A stretch of 13,991 nt of DNA from JBJKPP01 sp046706145 (GCA_046706145.1 JBJKPP010000210.1:1-13991), one strand, 5' to 3'; counted from the first letter of the stretch, positions 1 through 7,758 are shown. Made by a program: numbers and translations. The notes: generated from the sequence alone by a model not told the origin.

Positions 1-2544
1 TTTAAAAATTATGATGTGGACTGGCCAAGCCTGGGTAATAACGGAATTGTTTTTCAGTGCGGCGGTTCTTTATATGTGCTGGATCTTCCTTCCGAAGTTT
101 TGCATAAGATAAATGTTTTTGTCCCGAACGACGATAAACAGCTTCGTTCCCGGTGGATTGACGCCAGTAAATATATTAACTCTTTCGATATAGCACCGAA
201 CGGAAAAAGAGCTTTATTCGAGGCAAGGGGGGATATTTTTACAGTTCCTGAAGAGTATGGAAATACTAGAGATTTAACGCAAACTTCCAACGCACGTGAG
301 CTGTATCCAGCATGGTCACCTGATGGTAAGTGGGTTGCTTATACTACGGATATTACAGGCGAGAGCGAAGTGGCAATAAGACCCTCCGACGGAAGTGGAA
401 AAGAGGAAATATTAACTAAAAGCAATGATAAATATTTCTACGCTCCTGTTTGGTCCCCTGGAAGTGATAAGTTGGCATTCTCTGATAATGAAAAAACTTT
501 ATGGTATGTGAATATCAAAGATAAAAAAATGACACGTGTGGACAGTTCGAAATTAACCGAAATACATGATTACTCATGGTCACCCGATGGTTTGTGGTTA
601 GCATATAGTAAAAGCAGCCAGTATAGTTCTAACACACAGAACAATTTCAATAGAATATATCTCTATAATCTTAAAGAAAATAAATCAACAGATATAAGTA
701 CAGGAATGAGCGATGATAGAAATCCAGTTTTCGGTGTTAAAGGTAAGTATTTATATTTTGTTTCTGCAAGGCATGAGATTCCTCTCTTAAGTCAAGTTGA
801 GTTCAATTTTGCAACAACTAAAACGGCGGGAATATATGTGGTAACGCTTCAAAAAAATGAAGAATCTCCTTTTGCACCCCGCTCAGATGAGGGCTCGCCC
901 GAATCACAGAAAGACACTGCTAAAAAATCTTCGGAAAAGAATTGGAAACCGGGAGCATCTAAGCCTATTAAGATTGACCTGGCCGGATTGATGTCACGGG
1001 CAGTTCCAATACCGATTCCTGCCGCAAATATTGGTGGACTGATGACCGCAGGGAACATGCTCTATTATTTGACTTTGCCTACAACTACTGTTGATGGACC
1101 TGCAGTTCCAGGAGAAGAGACAACGCTTCATGTATTCGATATGAAAAAGAGAAAGAACTTTGAATTGGTTTCCCCTTTGGATAGTTATGCGCTTAGTGCA
1201 GATGGAAGTAAAATCTTATACAAGCAAAAAGATAAATATATAATAGCAAACGCTAAACCTGATTCCGGATCTAAGAAGCACGGAAAAACTTTAAACCTTT
1301 CTGAAATGAAGATGAATATTAATCCAGTTCAAGAATGGCATGAGATGTTTCATCAGGCATGGAGACTTGAACGTGATTTTCTTTATAACCGTGATATGAA
1401 CGGCAAGAACTGGAATGAAATCGGTGCTAAATATGCAAAACTACTTCCAGAGTTATCTTGCAGAGCGGATTTGAATTATGTGATTGGCGAAATGATTGGC
1501 GAGCTTCAAAATTCTCACACATATGTAGGCGGCGGAGACCAACCCAAGGTTAAAAGTAATCCAATTGGGCTGCTTGGTGTTGATTTTGCTTTAGACAAAA
1601 CTTCAGGAAGGTATTATTTCAAAAAAATATATGACGGTGACAATACCAGAGATGGCTATAGTTCCCCACTTACCGAACCAGGGGTAGATGCAAAAGCAGG
1701 AGATTTTCTCCTTGATGTTGACGGACATGAGCTCATGGCACCCACGAATCCGTATAGTCTTTTTGTAAACACACTCGGAAAAACAGTAACTCTTACTCTG
1801 GCAGATAATGCAGATGGAAAAAACAAACATGATGTGATTGTAAAACCCATCAGCAGTGAATATAAAATAAGACTAAAGAATTGGATTGATCACAATCGTG
1901 AAATCGTTAATAAAGAATCGGATGGGAAAATCGGTTATATCTATTTAAGCGATATGGAAGAACTAGGCTTGAATCAATTTATCCATCAATTTTATCCTCA
2001 AATACGTAAAGAAGGTTTAATAATTGATGTACGCTACAACGGCGGCGGAAATGTGGATCAAATAATTCTTGAGAGATTAAGACGCATATTGATAGGGATG
2101 GGTACGAACCGTCAGGGGGCGCAGGGTACAATTCCAGACAGAGTATTTCATGGTTACATGGTTGCTTTAGCTAATCATTACACTGCTTCGGATGGTGACT
2201 ATTTCTCATATTTCTTTAAGAAATATAAATTAGGTCCACTAATTGGCACAAGAACGTGGGGCGGCGTTAGGGGGATACGTGGTTATTGGAATTTACTTGA
2301 TGGCGGCTATATAACCATATCTGAATTCAGCATGTATGGGTTGAACTCTCATTGGGTGGTGGAAAATCATGGAGTTGAGCCGACTATAAAAGTTGATGAT
2401 CTGCCCGGCGATGTAATTAGCGGCTACGATGCACAGCTTGAAGCAGGAATAAAATACATAATGAAAGAATTAAAAGAACATCCGGTACCAATTCCGAAAC
2501 GTCCGCCTTTGTTACCGGCGTATCCTCCTAATAATGGAGAATAA
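1..2544 (+). CDS. Tricorn-type S41 family serine protease, 5' partial
   Basis: The frame is open from base 1 (it reads FKNYDVDWPSL), so the gene enters from the left and a GTG at 16 is not its true start. Residue numbers here count from that GTG. Residues 1 to about 410 hold beta-propeller repeats of TolB/PD40 type (AWSPDGKWVAYTT, SWSPDGLWLAYSK). A charged linker lies near 290-320. From about 440 come the tricorn core domain, a PDZ-like stretch and the C-terminal S41 catalytic domain. The catalytic residues of tricorn are recognisable: Ser500-His501 in LQNSHTYVGGG, nucleophile Ser725 followed by Asp726 in TASDGD, and Glu783 in VVENHGVEP. Bacterial members are usually exported or periplasmic peptide-degrading proteases of about 1,050-1,100 residues, so roughly 200-250 residues including any signal peptide lie outside the window. 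The tail is proline-rich. The protein family is secure; the substrate is unknown. Confidence 0.93.
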   Translation, partial: FKNYDVDWPSLGNNGIVFQCGGSLYVLDLPSEVLHKINVFVPNDDKQLRSRWIDASKYINSFDIAPNGKRALFEARGDIFTVPEEYGNTRDLTQTSNARELYPAWSPDGKWVAYTTDITGESEVAIRPSDGSGKEEILTKSNDKYFYAPVWSPGSDKLAFSDNEKTLWYVNIKDKKMTRVDSSKLTEIHDYSWSPDGLWLAYSKSSQYSSNTQNNFNRIYLYNLKENKSTDISTGMSDDRNPVFGVKGKYLYFVSARHEIPLLSQVEFNFATTKTAGIYVVTLQKNEESPFAPRSDEGSPESQKDTAKKSSEKNWKPGASKPIKIDLAGLMSRAVPIPIPAANIGGLMTAGNMLYYLTLPTTTVDGPAVPGEETTLHVFDMKKRKNFELVSPLDSYALSADGSKILYKQKDKYIIANAKPDSGSKKHGKTLNLSEMKMNINPVQEWHEMFHQAWRLERDFLYNRDMNGKNWNEIGAKYAKLLPELSCRADLNYVIGEMIGELQNSHTYVGGGDQPKVKSNPIGLLGVDFALDKTSGRYYFKKIYDGDNTRDGYSSPLTEPGVDAKAGDFLLDVDGHELMAPTNPYSLFVNTLGKTVTLTLADNADGKNKHDVIVKPISSEYKIRLKNWIDHNREIVNKESDGKIGYIYLSDMEELGLNQFIHQFYPQIRKEGLIIDVRYNGGGNVDQIILERLRRILIGMGTNRQGAQGTIPDRVFHGYMVALANHYTASDGDYFSYFFKKYKLGPLIGTRTWGGVRGIRGYWNLLDGGYITISEFSMYGLNSHWVVENHGVEPTIKVDDLPGDVISGYDAQLEAGIKYIMKELKEHPVPIPKRPPLLPAYPPNNGE

Positions 2545-2558
2545 ATATATCGTTTATG

Positions 2559-2590
2559 CAATCCTCTCCTATGGGAGAGGATTGTTTTGT
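2559..2590 (+). terminator. Rho-independent terminator after the S41 protease
   Basis: A perfect 11-bp inverted repeat (CAATCCTCTCC / GGAGAGGATTG) closes a TATG loop 15 bases after the protease stop codon and is followed by TTTTGTATTCTT. Stem, small loop and T-rich tail are those of an intrinsic terminator. Confidence 0.85.
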
Positions 2591-2627
2591 ATTCTTACAT
2601 TAATCTATTAGAAAACCTTTCCTTTTT

Positions 2628-3290
2628 ATGAGTTTTGCAGAAAAAGCAATAGACTTTTTCAACAATCAGAAAGAACCATTTGGATTACCATCCGGATTGG
2701 AAGTAATAAATCCATATAAAGAAGAACCCGTAAAGCTCATCATAGAAAAATTCTATAACTGTTTTTATAGTGATAAAAACCAACGAATTTTTGTCTTTGG
2801 TATAAATCCAGGCAGATTCGGCTGTGGAACTACCGGCATTGCATTTACAGACCCGGTTGCTCTTAGACAATCTTGCGGAATCGAAAATGATTTGGGCTTC
2901 AGAAAAGAATTATCCAGCCAGTTTATTTATGAAATGATTAAAGAATACGGTGGAGCAAAAAAGTTTTTCTCAAAAATTTTTATTACAGCGGTTTATCCTT
3001 TGGCTATAATTAAAGACGGTAAGAATCACAACTATTACGATAGCAAGAAACTTTACGAAGTATTAAGAAGTAATATAAAAAAGGGCATATCTGAACAAAT
3101 TGAATTTGGAGCGAGAAAGGAATATGCTGTCAGTCTTGGTAAAAGGAACGCTATTTTTTTGAGTGAAATAAATAAAGAACTTGGTTATTTTAATGGGATA
3201 AAAGTTCTTGAACATCCTCGATATATTATGCAGTATAGAAGAAAAAAGATGAAGGAATATATCGAGAATTACATTGAAGTGTTAAAGTAG
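2628..3290 (+). CDS. SMUG2-like (DUF4918-type) uracil-DNA glycosylase family protein
   Basis: This 220-residue protein has the two hallmark segments of the uracil-DNA glycosylase superfamily. Motif 1 is GINPGRFG (58-65), followed by GTTGIAFTDP. This resembles SMUG enzymes, where an Asn in the N-P-G motif takes the place of the water-activating Asp of family-1 UNG. Motif 2 is near the C-terminus at EHPRYIMQYRR (195-205), where SMUG enzymes carry an H-P-(S/R) DNA-intercalation loop. Such enzymes remove uracil or other deaminated bases from DNA to start base-excision repair in the cytoplasm. Length and motif spacing fit the compact SMUG2/DUF4918 group known from Bacteroidota. It starts 83 bases after the upstream stop, beyond a terminator, so it probably has its own promoter. 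I see no strong Shine-Dalgarno. No other repair gene is adjacent. Family is fairly sure; substrate range is not. Confidence 0.8.
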   Translation: MSFAEKAIDFFNNQKEPFGLPSGLEVINPYKEEPVKLIIEKFYNCFYSDKNQRIFVFGINPGRFGCGTTGIAFTDPVALRQSCGIENDLGFRKELSSQFIYEMIKEYGGAKKFFSKIFITAVYPLAIIKDGKNHNYYDSKKLYEVLRSNIKKGISEQIEFGARKEYAVSLGKRNAIFLSEINKELGYFNGIKVLEHPRYIMQYRRKKMKEYIENYIEVLK

Positions 3291-3325
3291 CAAATTGAAA
3301 GACTTAAGGGTTTCTTCTTAAACAG

Positions 3326-3742
3326 ATGAAAGCACCAATAAAAATATTCTTTTATTTGATAATTTTTGCGGCGCCACTATTTCCGCAGGTGAAAACAGAT
3401 ACTTCAAAAACAGAGAACCAAAAGCCAAATTATATTAAATACTTGCTGCCTTCGTATAATGAATTTAATATTTACAACAAACTATTCTTGCCGGATGCAA
3501 AAAATCTAGTTGACCAGGATCCCAACACAATTTGGCTATGGACTTCTGTTGCGCTTTCCAACAACAATTCGCCAAATAATCAATTTCAGAAAAACTCTTA
3601 TCAAATCATATCCCCGTTGGTTCAACTGTATCTTGATAAATCTAAAATTAGTCCTATGCAGTATATCTTAGGTTTGGTGCAATATGGAGCGGTTGGATAT
3701 TTAGCTTACCAGCATATAAAAAAGTATGGCTTTTTGAAATAA
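3326..3742 (+). CDS. Small secreted protein of unknown function
   Basis: A 138-residue protein that I do not recognise. Residues 1-21 form a typical signal peptide (Lys near the start, hydrophobic run FFYLIIFAAPLF, possible cleavage near Phe-Pro-Gln). Next comes a polar Thr/Ser/Lys stretch, then an aromatic- and Asn-rich middle (TIWLWTSVALSNNNSPNNQF). The C-terminal 30 residues (PMQYILGLVQYGAVGYLAYQ then HIKKYGFLK) could be a single membrane helix with a basic end. The protein may therefore be exported and held at a membrane by its C-terminus. It begins 35 bases after the glycosylase stop on the same strand and could share its transcript, but no functional link is evident. There are no cysteines and no catalytic motif that I can see. 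Confidence 0.6.
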   Translation: MKAPIKIFFYLIIFAAPLFPQVKTDTSKTENQKPNYIKYLLPSYNEFNIYNKLFLPDAKNLVDQDPNTIWLWTSVALSNNNSPNNQFQKNSYQIISPLVQLYLDKSKISPMQYILGLVQYGAVGYLAYQHIKKYGFLK

Positions 3743-3830
3743 GTTTTTAAATCGAACAAAATTACAGATACCTTTTCAATAAACTCGCATCTAATCATTA
3801 CAAGCATTATATTGGTTTTAAATCTTGCAT

Positions 3831-3853
3831 GCTGAACGCGTTTGGCGGTCAGC
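3831..3853 (+). promoter_or_regulatory. Imperfect hairpin just upstream of the membrane-protein gene
   Basis: GCTGA (3831-3835) pairs with TCAGC (3849-3853), and inside it CGC pairs with GCG around a five-base loop after one A-G mismatch. It ends 14 bases before the ATG at 3868 and just 5' of the AAAAAGG ribosome-binding stretch. It could be a leader structure or a weak terminator for the gene ending at 3742. It lacks a proper T tract, so the role is undecided. Confidence 0.3.
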
Positions 3854-3867
3854 TTTGAGAAAAAGGT

Positions 3868-4332
3868 ATGAAAGACAACGTTAAACAGAGGCCAGTCGCT
3901 GTTTACATTCTGTTGTTGCTGGTTTTCTTGGAGTCGGCGAGTGGATTATTTGGGGGAGCAGCTTTGCTTCTAGACCCTGCCGGAAATATTTTGCAAATGC
4001 CCACCTCATTTCTAAAAGATAGTCCCTTTGTAGATTATGTGGTTCCCGGATTTATTTTGTTTGTTTTTCTAGGGATTTATCCGGCAATTCTTTTCTTTGG
4101 TCTGTTAAGATTACCGTATAGTCAAACTTTCAATTCAATAAATATTTATAAAAATCAGCATTGGTCCTGGACCCTTACCATTTATCTCGGCATAGTATTG
4201 ATTCTTTGGATAGACTTTGAGACAATGTTTATAGGTTATAATTTTTTGCAGACGGTTTTCGGCGTTGGTGGTGTGGTGATATTAATCTTAGATCTTCTCC
4301 CTTCGGTCAAGGAATATTATTTGGTAGTTTAG
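3868..4332 (+). CDS. Four-helix integral membrane protein of unknown function
   Basis: A 154-residue, strongly hydrophobic protein with four predicted membrane helices: about 10-34, 56-80, 100-118 and 120-143. The short hydrophilic segment after helix 2 (RLPYSQTFNSINIYKNQ) and the HWSWTLTIYLG entry to helix 3 resemble small uncharacterised membrane proteins widespread in bacteria. I cannot assign a named domain. An acidic residue pair (Asp116, Glu118 in LWIDFETMFIGY) lies between helices 3 and 4. The start is supported by the AAAAAGG sequence just before the ATG. It stands 125 bases after the upstream gene and 247 bases before the next, so it is probably transcribed alone. No cysteines and no enzyme motif are visible; I would not guess a function. 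Confidence 0.7.
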   Translation: MKDNVKQRPVAVYILLLLVFLESASGLFGGAALLLDPAGNILQMPTSFLKDSPFVDYVVPGFILFVFLGIYPAILFFGLLRLPYSQTFNSINIYKNQHWSWTLTIYLGIVLILWIDFETMFIGYNFLQTVFGVGGVVILILDLLPSVKEYYLVV

Positions 4333-4456
4333 TTGGCTTCTGAGAATTAAGTGCTAGTAAACAAATACTTTCCGGATTAAGTTTTTCATCCCGAGCGTAG
4401 CAATGTAAAGACTATACGTTGCATCGTCTCAATTTATATGGGTCTAAATTTTCCTA

Positions 4457-4485
4457 TTAACTTAAAATAAGATTTCTTAAGTTAA
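4457..4485. repeat. 9-bp inverted repeat upstream of the outer-membrane protein gene
   Basis: TTAACTTAA (4457-4465) and TTAAGTTAA (4477-4485) are perfect reverse complements separated by 11 bases. They lie about 95 bases before the ATG at 4580, in the 247-base gap 4333-4579. Half-site centres are about 20 bp apart, close to two helical turns, which would suit a dimeric regulator. The sequence is AT-rich, so chance is possible. Nothing else is convincing in this gap. Confidence 0.35.
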
Positions 4486-4579
4486 ATTAATATCAATAGG
4501 GGAACCTGCTTTAGTATGGCATTCATAAAACATAATTAATAACAAATCTCAATTAGTAATAAGTTGATGTGGAGGCAGT

Positions 4580-5188
4580 ATGAATTCGAATTCTCATCAT
4601 AGAGTGCTAAAAATATTGGTTGCGGTCTTATTTATTTTTCTTTTGTCATCTAGTAAACTGCTTAAGGCTCAAAACACCGGAGACTTTGCAAAGAAAGGAG
4701 TGGTTGAACTTGGAGGCAATATTTCCTATCAAAACATCACTTCTGTTAATAATGGCAGCACTGGTATTTCTACAAGTATGTTCACTTTCCAACCTTATTT
4801 TGGATACTTTCCCGTTGATGGGTTTGAAATAGGAGTCAACCCATTTGGACTTACTTTTCTTAGTAATGTTATTATTTATAACATCTTTCTTGCTCCCTCG
4901 TATAATTTTAAAGAAACAGAAATACTCTATCCATTTATAGAAGGACAAATTGGGTTTACAGCGCAAAGCTACAAAGACAATTCATTAAGCGGGTTGAGCT
5001 GGGGATTAAGAGCAGGTTTTAAGATTGTAGCTACAGGAAAAGGTCTTTTAAATATTGGAATTCAATATCAGCAGATCACCCTTGATGAAAACACCACGTC
5101 AGTCGCACTAGAATATGGAGAGAACAATGGCAGAAATGGCTCAAACGTATTATCAGTAGCTGCTGGATTTACCGTGTGGCTTAACTAA
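4580..5188 (+). CDS. Outer-membrane beta-barrel protein (porin-like, OMP_b-brl type)
   Basis: A 202-residue exported protein. Residues 1-30 are a signal peptide (basic start, hydrophobic LVAVLFIFLLSSS, cleavage likely after Lys-Ala before Gln31). The mature part alternates polar and hydrophobic/aromatic residues in about eight strand-like segments, such as GVVELGGNISYQNI, FTFQPYFGYFP, LYPFIEGQIGFTA, LSWGLRAGFKIVAT and LLNIGIQYQQITL. It ends in VLSVAAGFTVWLN, an aromatic-rich closing strand as expected for a barrel. This matches small eight-stranded barrels of the outer membrane beta-barrel group, whose roles range from adhesion to structure. GGAGG, 6 bases before the ATG, supports the start. 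A strong hairpin follows the stop. Barrel fold is likely; cargo or role is unknown. Confidence 0.82.
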   Translation: MNSNSHHRVLKILVAVLFIFLLSSSKLLKAQNTGDFAKKGVVELGGNISYQNITSVNNGSTGISTSMFTFQPYFGYFPVDGFEIGVNPFGLTFLSNVIIYNIFLAPSYNFKETEILYPFIEGQIGFTAQSYKDNSLSGLSWGLRAGFKIVATGKGLLNIGIQYQQITLDENTTSVALEYGENNGRNGSNVLSVAAGFTVWLN

Positions 5189-5194
5189 GTTCGA

Positions 5195-5225
5195 TAAACC
5201 CGATTTCTTTAAGAAATCGGGTTTA
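5195..5225. terminator. Bidirectional terminator between convergent genes
   Basis: TAAACCCGATTTCTT runs directly into its inverted copy TAAGAAATCGGGTTTA, giving a long, near-perfect stem. It sits between the beta-barrel gene stop (5188, + strand) and the phosphatase stop (5230, - strand). A/T-rich ends on both sides suit termination in both directions. Confidence 0.85.
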
Positions 5226-5229
5226 TAAA

Positions 5230-6336
5230 TTAATCTTTCTTTATTACAATCAAAGAAAGGTCGTCGTTTATCGGAGCATCGCCTACAAAGTAATCAACTT
5301 CGCTTACGATTGTTTCGCCGATGTCTTCGAATTTTTTATCACGGATTTTAGAGAGAAGTTTTAACAGTCGCTCTTTCTCAAAAAATTGCCCGTACTCATT
5401 GCGTGCTTCGGTAACGCCGTCTGAATAAGCGATAAGCATTTCACCACTTTTTATATCAATTTGATCTTCTTTGTAGGAAAAATCTTTCATCAAACCCAAG
5501 GCAGTATTACTCTTGGATGTTTCTTTTATTTCGTCGCTGCTGATGTAAATAGGCGGGAAGTGTCCCGCATTCACAAAACGTACTTGCGAAGCATTTGGCT
5601 TAATGTCTATATAAAGCATGGAAGCAAAAATACCCGGCACACTATCACGGCAGAAAATTGTGTTTATTTTTGTACAAAGTCCCGAAAGAGAATTATAATC
5701 TGCGGCCAACGCACGGATAGTTGCCTGAAGTTTGGCCATAATAAGTGCCGCATGCAGTCCTTTCCCGGCAACATCTGCCAGAATAATTCCCACCTGGTCG
5801 TTATTAATTTTTAAATAATCAACAAGGTCTCCCCCAACTTCATTTGCAGGCCGCGTGAAGAGCCAGATCGACCATCCCGGCACTTTTGGACTTCTCTCGG
5901 GAGTCAAAGCCCGCTGCACTTTTCTGCCAGCTTCAAGCTCATCTTTTGCAAGCAGCTTGTCTTTTAGTTCAAGCATCAAAACAATAAATATAAGTGCTCC
6001 GCCTATAAGCCCGTTGTTACTTGCGTTTACAGAATGGCTGGTTGTGTTAACTACTATGCTGCTATCGATAAGTATAAAAATCAATCCCACAACAGTTAAT
6101 AGTCTTCTCATTGGGGTCAGGTGGAGGAATAAGCTTTTAATCATCCATATCACCTGATAGAGAAATCCTTTTATCTTCCGCATTTCAAGAAGACGCTGTT
6201 TCTGCTCTTCGTTTAAGTAGAAGTTTCTAAGCTCCCTAAACTCGTGCTTTATATCCTTGCTGAAGTTTATATTTCTGAGGTCGTCCCGGAGAACCCTGGT
6301 AAATCTTTGGCCGGTATTTGTATTAGTGCCGTTCAT
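5230..6336 (-). CDS. Membrane-anchored PP2C/SpoIIE-type serine/threonine phosphatase
   Basis: A 368-residue protein. The N-terminal 75 residues are charged and probably cytoplasmic. Two membrane helices follow (about 78-95 and 108-124), then a short coiled linker containing LEAGRKVQRALTPE. The C-terminal SpoIIE/RsbU-type phosphatase domain runs from about 155 to 368. Metal-binding and catalytic motifs of PP2C enzymes are present: NEVGGDLVDY (Asp170, Asp173), DVAGKGLHAAL (Asp188), NAGHFPP, AYSDGVTEA (Asp306) and DDLSLIVI (Asp358, Asp359). Such enzymes dephosphorylate anti-sigma-factor antagonists in partner-switching stress or sigma-factor control. No HAMP, PAS or GAF sensor is present and no anti-sigma gene is adjacent, so input and target are unknown. 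The neighbours do not suggest an operon. Confidence 0.9.
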   Translation of the reverse strand: MNGTNTNTGQRFTRVLRDDLRNINFSKDIKHEFRELRNFYLNEEQKQRLLEMRKIKGFLYQVIWMIKSLFLHLTPMRRLLTVVGLIFILIDSSIVVNTTSHSVNASNNGLIGGALIFIVLMLELKDKLLAKDELEAGRKVQRALTPERSPKVPGWSIWLFTRPANEVGGDLVDYLKINNDQVGIILADVAGKGLHAALIMAKLQATIRALAADYNSLSGLCTKINTIFCRDSVPGIFASMLYIDIKPNASQVRFVNAGHFPPIYISSDEIKETSKSNTALGLMKDFSYKEDQIDIKSGEMLIAYSDGVTEARNEYGQFFEKERLLKLLSKIRDKKFEDIGETIVSEVDYFVGDAPINDDLSLIVIKKD

Positions 6337-6372
6337 TTTGTCTCATTTTTTATGAAAACGAAAATTGACCTC

Positions 6373-6388
6373 ATGAATTCAAATTCAT
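6373..6388. promoter_or_regulatory. Perfect palindrome upstream of the phosphatase gene
   Basis: ATGAATT-CA-AATTCAT is a perfect 7+2+7 inverted repeat, 36 bases upstream of the phosphatase start codon at 6336. The position suits an operator or activator site. It is AT-rich and occurs once, so it is a candidate only. Confidence 0.35.
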
Positions 6389-6470
6389 ATAAGAAGGGAA
6401 AAGAAAATATAAATTCTGCTCATTTTCATTGAAAAAACATATATAATTAATGCTTAACAGGCAAATAAAT

Positions 6471-6485
6471 CTGCCTTTCCGGCAG
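6471..6485 (-). terminator. Short GC hairpin, possible terminator of the transglutaminase-like gene
   Basis: On the minus strand the sequence reads CTGCC-GGAAA-GGCAG followed by ATTTATTTG. The 5-bp GC stem with a T-rich tail lies about 100 bases downstream of the stop at 6588. The stem is short and the tail interrupted, so it is a weak candidate. The rest of 6337-6587 holds the phosphatase promoter region and nothing else I can name. Confidence 0.3.
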
Positions 6486-6587
6486 GCATGAATGATAGAC
6501 GGTAAATGGCTCAGTAAATCTTTAATAAACTATCTTTTTAATTGACGCTTAATTTAATAGAGAAGTCGAATGAAAAGGCTACTCCTT

Positions 6588-7673
6588 TTAATATTTTTCT
6601 ATGGATTTTAAAACGGTTATTTTAGTAGTAACATCAGCTTCTATTCCGCTCATCACAATTGAGGCAAGCTGCATAAAATCAACCGTATCTCTGTCCACTT
6701 CCGAGTTGTTGTAAGTTGCCCATGATGGAACGTATTTTATTGGAATATTTTCTCCCACAGAAGCAATTAACTTTCTGTTATCGATATGACAAAAGCCGTC
6801 AGGGTCGGTTGCATCGACGGGGACCCAGCCATATACAGGCAGATAAATTTCAGACCAAACATGATAGCCATTGCTATCCGGAAGAAAGATAAAACCGGAT
6901 TGTTGTCTTGCAGGAATACCTGCACTTCTTGCCAAAGCAATAAACAAATCAGAATACTGCCCGCAATCTCCCTTCAGTGTTTTAAGCGCTTCTACCGCGC
7001 CGCGTTTTGGAGGAGGATAAGCATACTGCATTGTATCTCTAATCCAATCAAAAATAGCATGAGCTTTTTCAACTGGATTTATAAGGCCTTCTGTGATTTT
7101 CCCTGATGTTAATTTAATATCGGGTGTTTGTTCTAAGAAAGGTTCCGATTTGGTATAAAAATTTTTGATTCCTGAAGGGATTTTGTCCCAATTAGCGACC
7201 ACTGAATCTTCATTAATGGTGGGTCTATAATCATAATCAGTGTAATCGAATTTGCGTGTAAGTATTATGGAGTCTGCATTGTTTAGTAAGTTATTCAAAT
7301 TCCAAAAGCAAATTTTATTTCCATTTTCAGTTTCAGTAAAAGTATCAGTCGGAGAAATAGTACAGTTTAGATTTTCTACATTTCGCTGGTTCATATGGTT
7401 TTTGATTTCCGAACCCCAGAGTAATAAAACAGGTTTTTGTCCTGAAGGAATGTTATGTTCAACATTCCATTTAGATAAAGAATCACCTTTAATGACTTTT
7501 ATATTTTTGATTTTTAAGGTTAACTCACCTTCAACTAATCGTGGTTTTGAAAAACCGTTTGCAATGGTTGTCGAGGGGAGACTGTCCGAAATGATTGTAG
7601 GAACAGAAGCACATGAATATAAAACCACAGCGAGTAATGAGGCTATAAATAATTTGAGATAATTCTTTAACAT
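6588..7673 (-). CDS. Lipoprotein with transglutaminase-like (papain-fold) domain
   Basis: A 361-residue protein. The N-terminal 20 residues are a lipoprotein signal (LLAVVLYS before Cys21), so it is probably anchored to a membrane through lipidated Cys21. Residues about 40-180 form a domain I do not recognise. Residues about 195-300 are a transglutaminase-like domain with the expected triad: Cys237 in LKGDCGQYSDLFIALARSAGIPAR, His271 in GYHVWSEIYLP and Asp287 in WVPVDATDP. The family includes proteases, transglutaminases and uncharacterised envelope enzymes; triad and fold do not tell which. The C-terminal 60 residues have no motif known to me. The gene is divergent from marR and shares its 114-base upstream region. 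I see no strong Shine-Dalgarno; the chosen ATG gives a well-formed lipoprotein signal. Confidence 0.87.
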   Translation of the reverse strand: MLKNYLKLFIASLLAVVLYSCASVPTIISDSLPSTTIANGFSKPRLVEGELTLKIKNIKVIKGDSLSKWNVEHNIPSGQKPVLLLWGSEIKNHMNQRNVENLNCTISPTDTFTETENGNKICFWNLNNLLNNADSIILTRKFDYTDYDYRPTINEDSVVANWDKIPSGIKNFYTKSEPFLEQTPDIKLTSGKITEGLINPVEKAHAIFDWIRDTMQYAYPPPKRGAVEALKTLKGDCGQYSDLFIALARSAGIPARQQSGFIFLPDSNGYHVWSEIYLPVYGWVPVDATDPDGFCHIDNRKLIASVGENIPIKYVPSWATYNNSEVDRDTVDFMQLASIVMSGIEADVTTKITVLKSIEKY

Positions 7674-7743
7674 TTTGTAGTTGGCTTTTATTCAAAACTA
7701 AAAATACAAAATTCCTAGAACTGGTGGCTAAAATTTGCAACTA

Positions 7744-7749
7744 TATAAT
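7744..7749 (+). promoter_or_regulatory. Candidate -10 box of the marR promoter
   Basis: TATAAT lies 38 bases upstream of the marR ATG and 9 bases before the shared operator-like element, which would then cover the transcription start. I see no good -35 hexamer, so the call rests on the -10 match and position. A second possible -10 (TAAGAT, 7776-7781) would place the element between -35 and -10. Confidence 0.35.
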
Positions 7750-7758
7750 ATTTTTTGG

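Noticed and set aside
16..18. GTG as the start of the S41 protease
   Set aside because: The frame stays open to base 1 with family-like sequence before the GTG, and the propeller domain is clearly cut, so the gene begins outside the window.
3829..3886. Possible integron attC site (hairpin GCTGAACGC...GCGGTCAGC plus GTTAAAC at 3880-3886)
   Set aside because: GTTAAAC fits the GTTRRRY consensus, but no matching RYYYAAC lies at the required distance upstream, the hairpin arms do not flank it properly, and GTTAAAC falls inside the start of a coding gene. No integrase or cassette array is present.
4388..4432. Possible remnant of a dispersed hairpin repeat (AGAC...ACGTTGCATCGTCT)
   Set aside because: Only four terminal bases pair well and no second copy occurs in the window, so it cannot be called a repeat from this sequence.
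4620..4966. Alternative frames of 70 and 106 codons within the beta-barrel gene
   Set aside because: The barrel frame has a signal peptide, a GGAGG ribosome-binding site and strand periodicity; the others have none of these.
5461..6157. Plus-strand frames of 117 and 100 codons across the phosphatase gene
   Set aside because: They are antisense to the conserved PP2C domain and membrane segments; composition and lack of start signals mark them as shadows.
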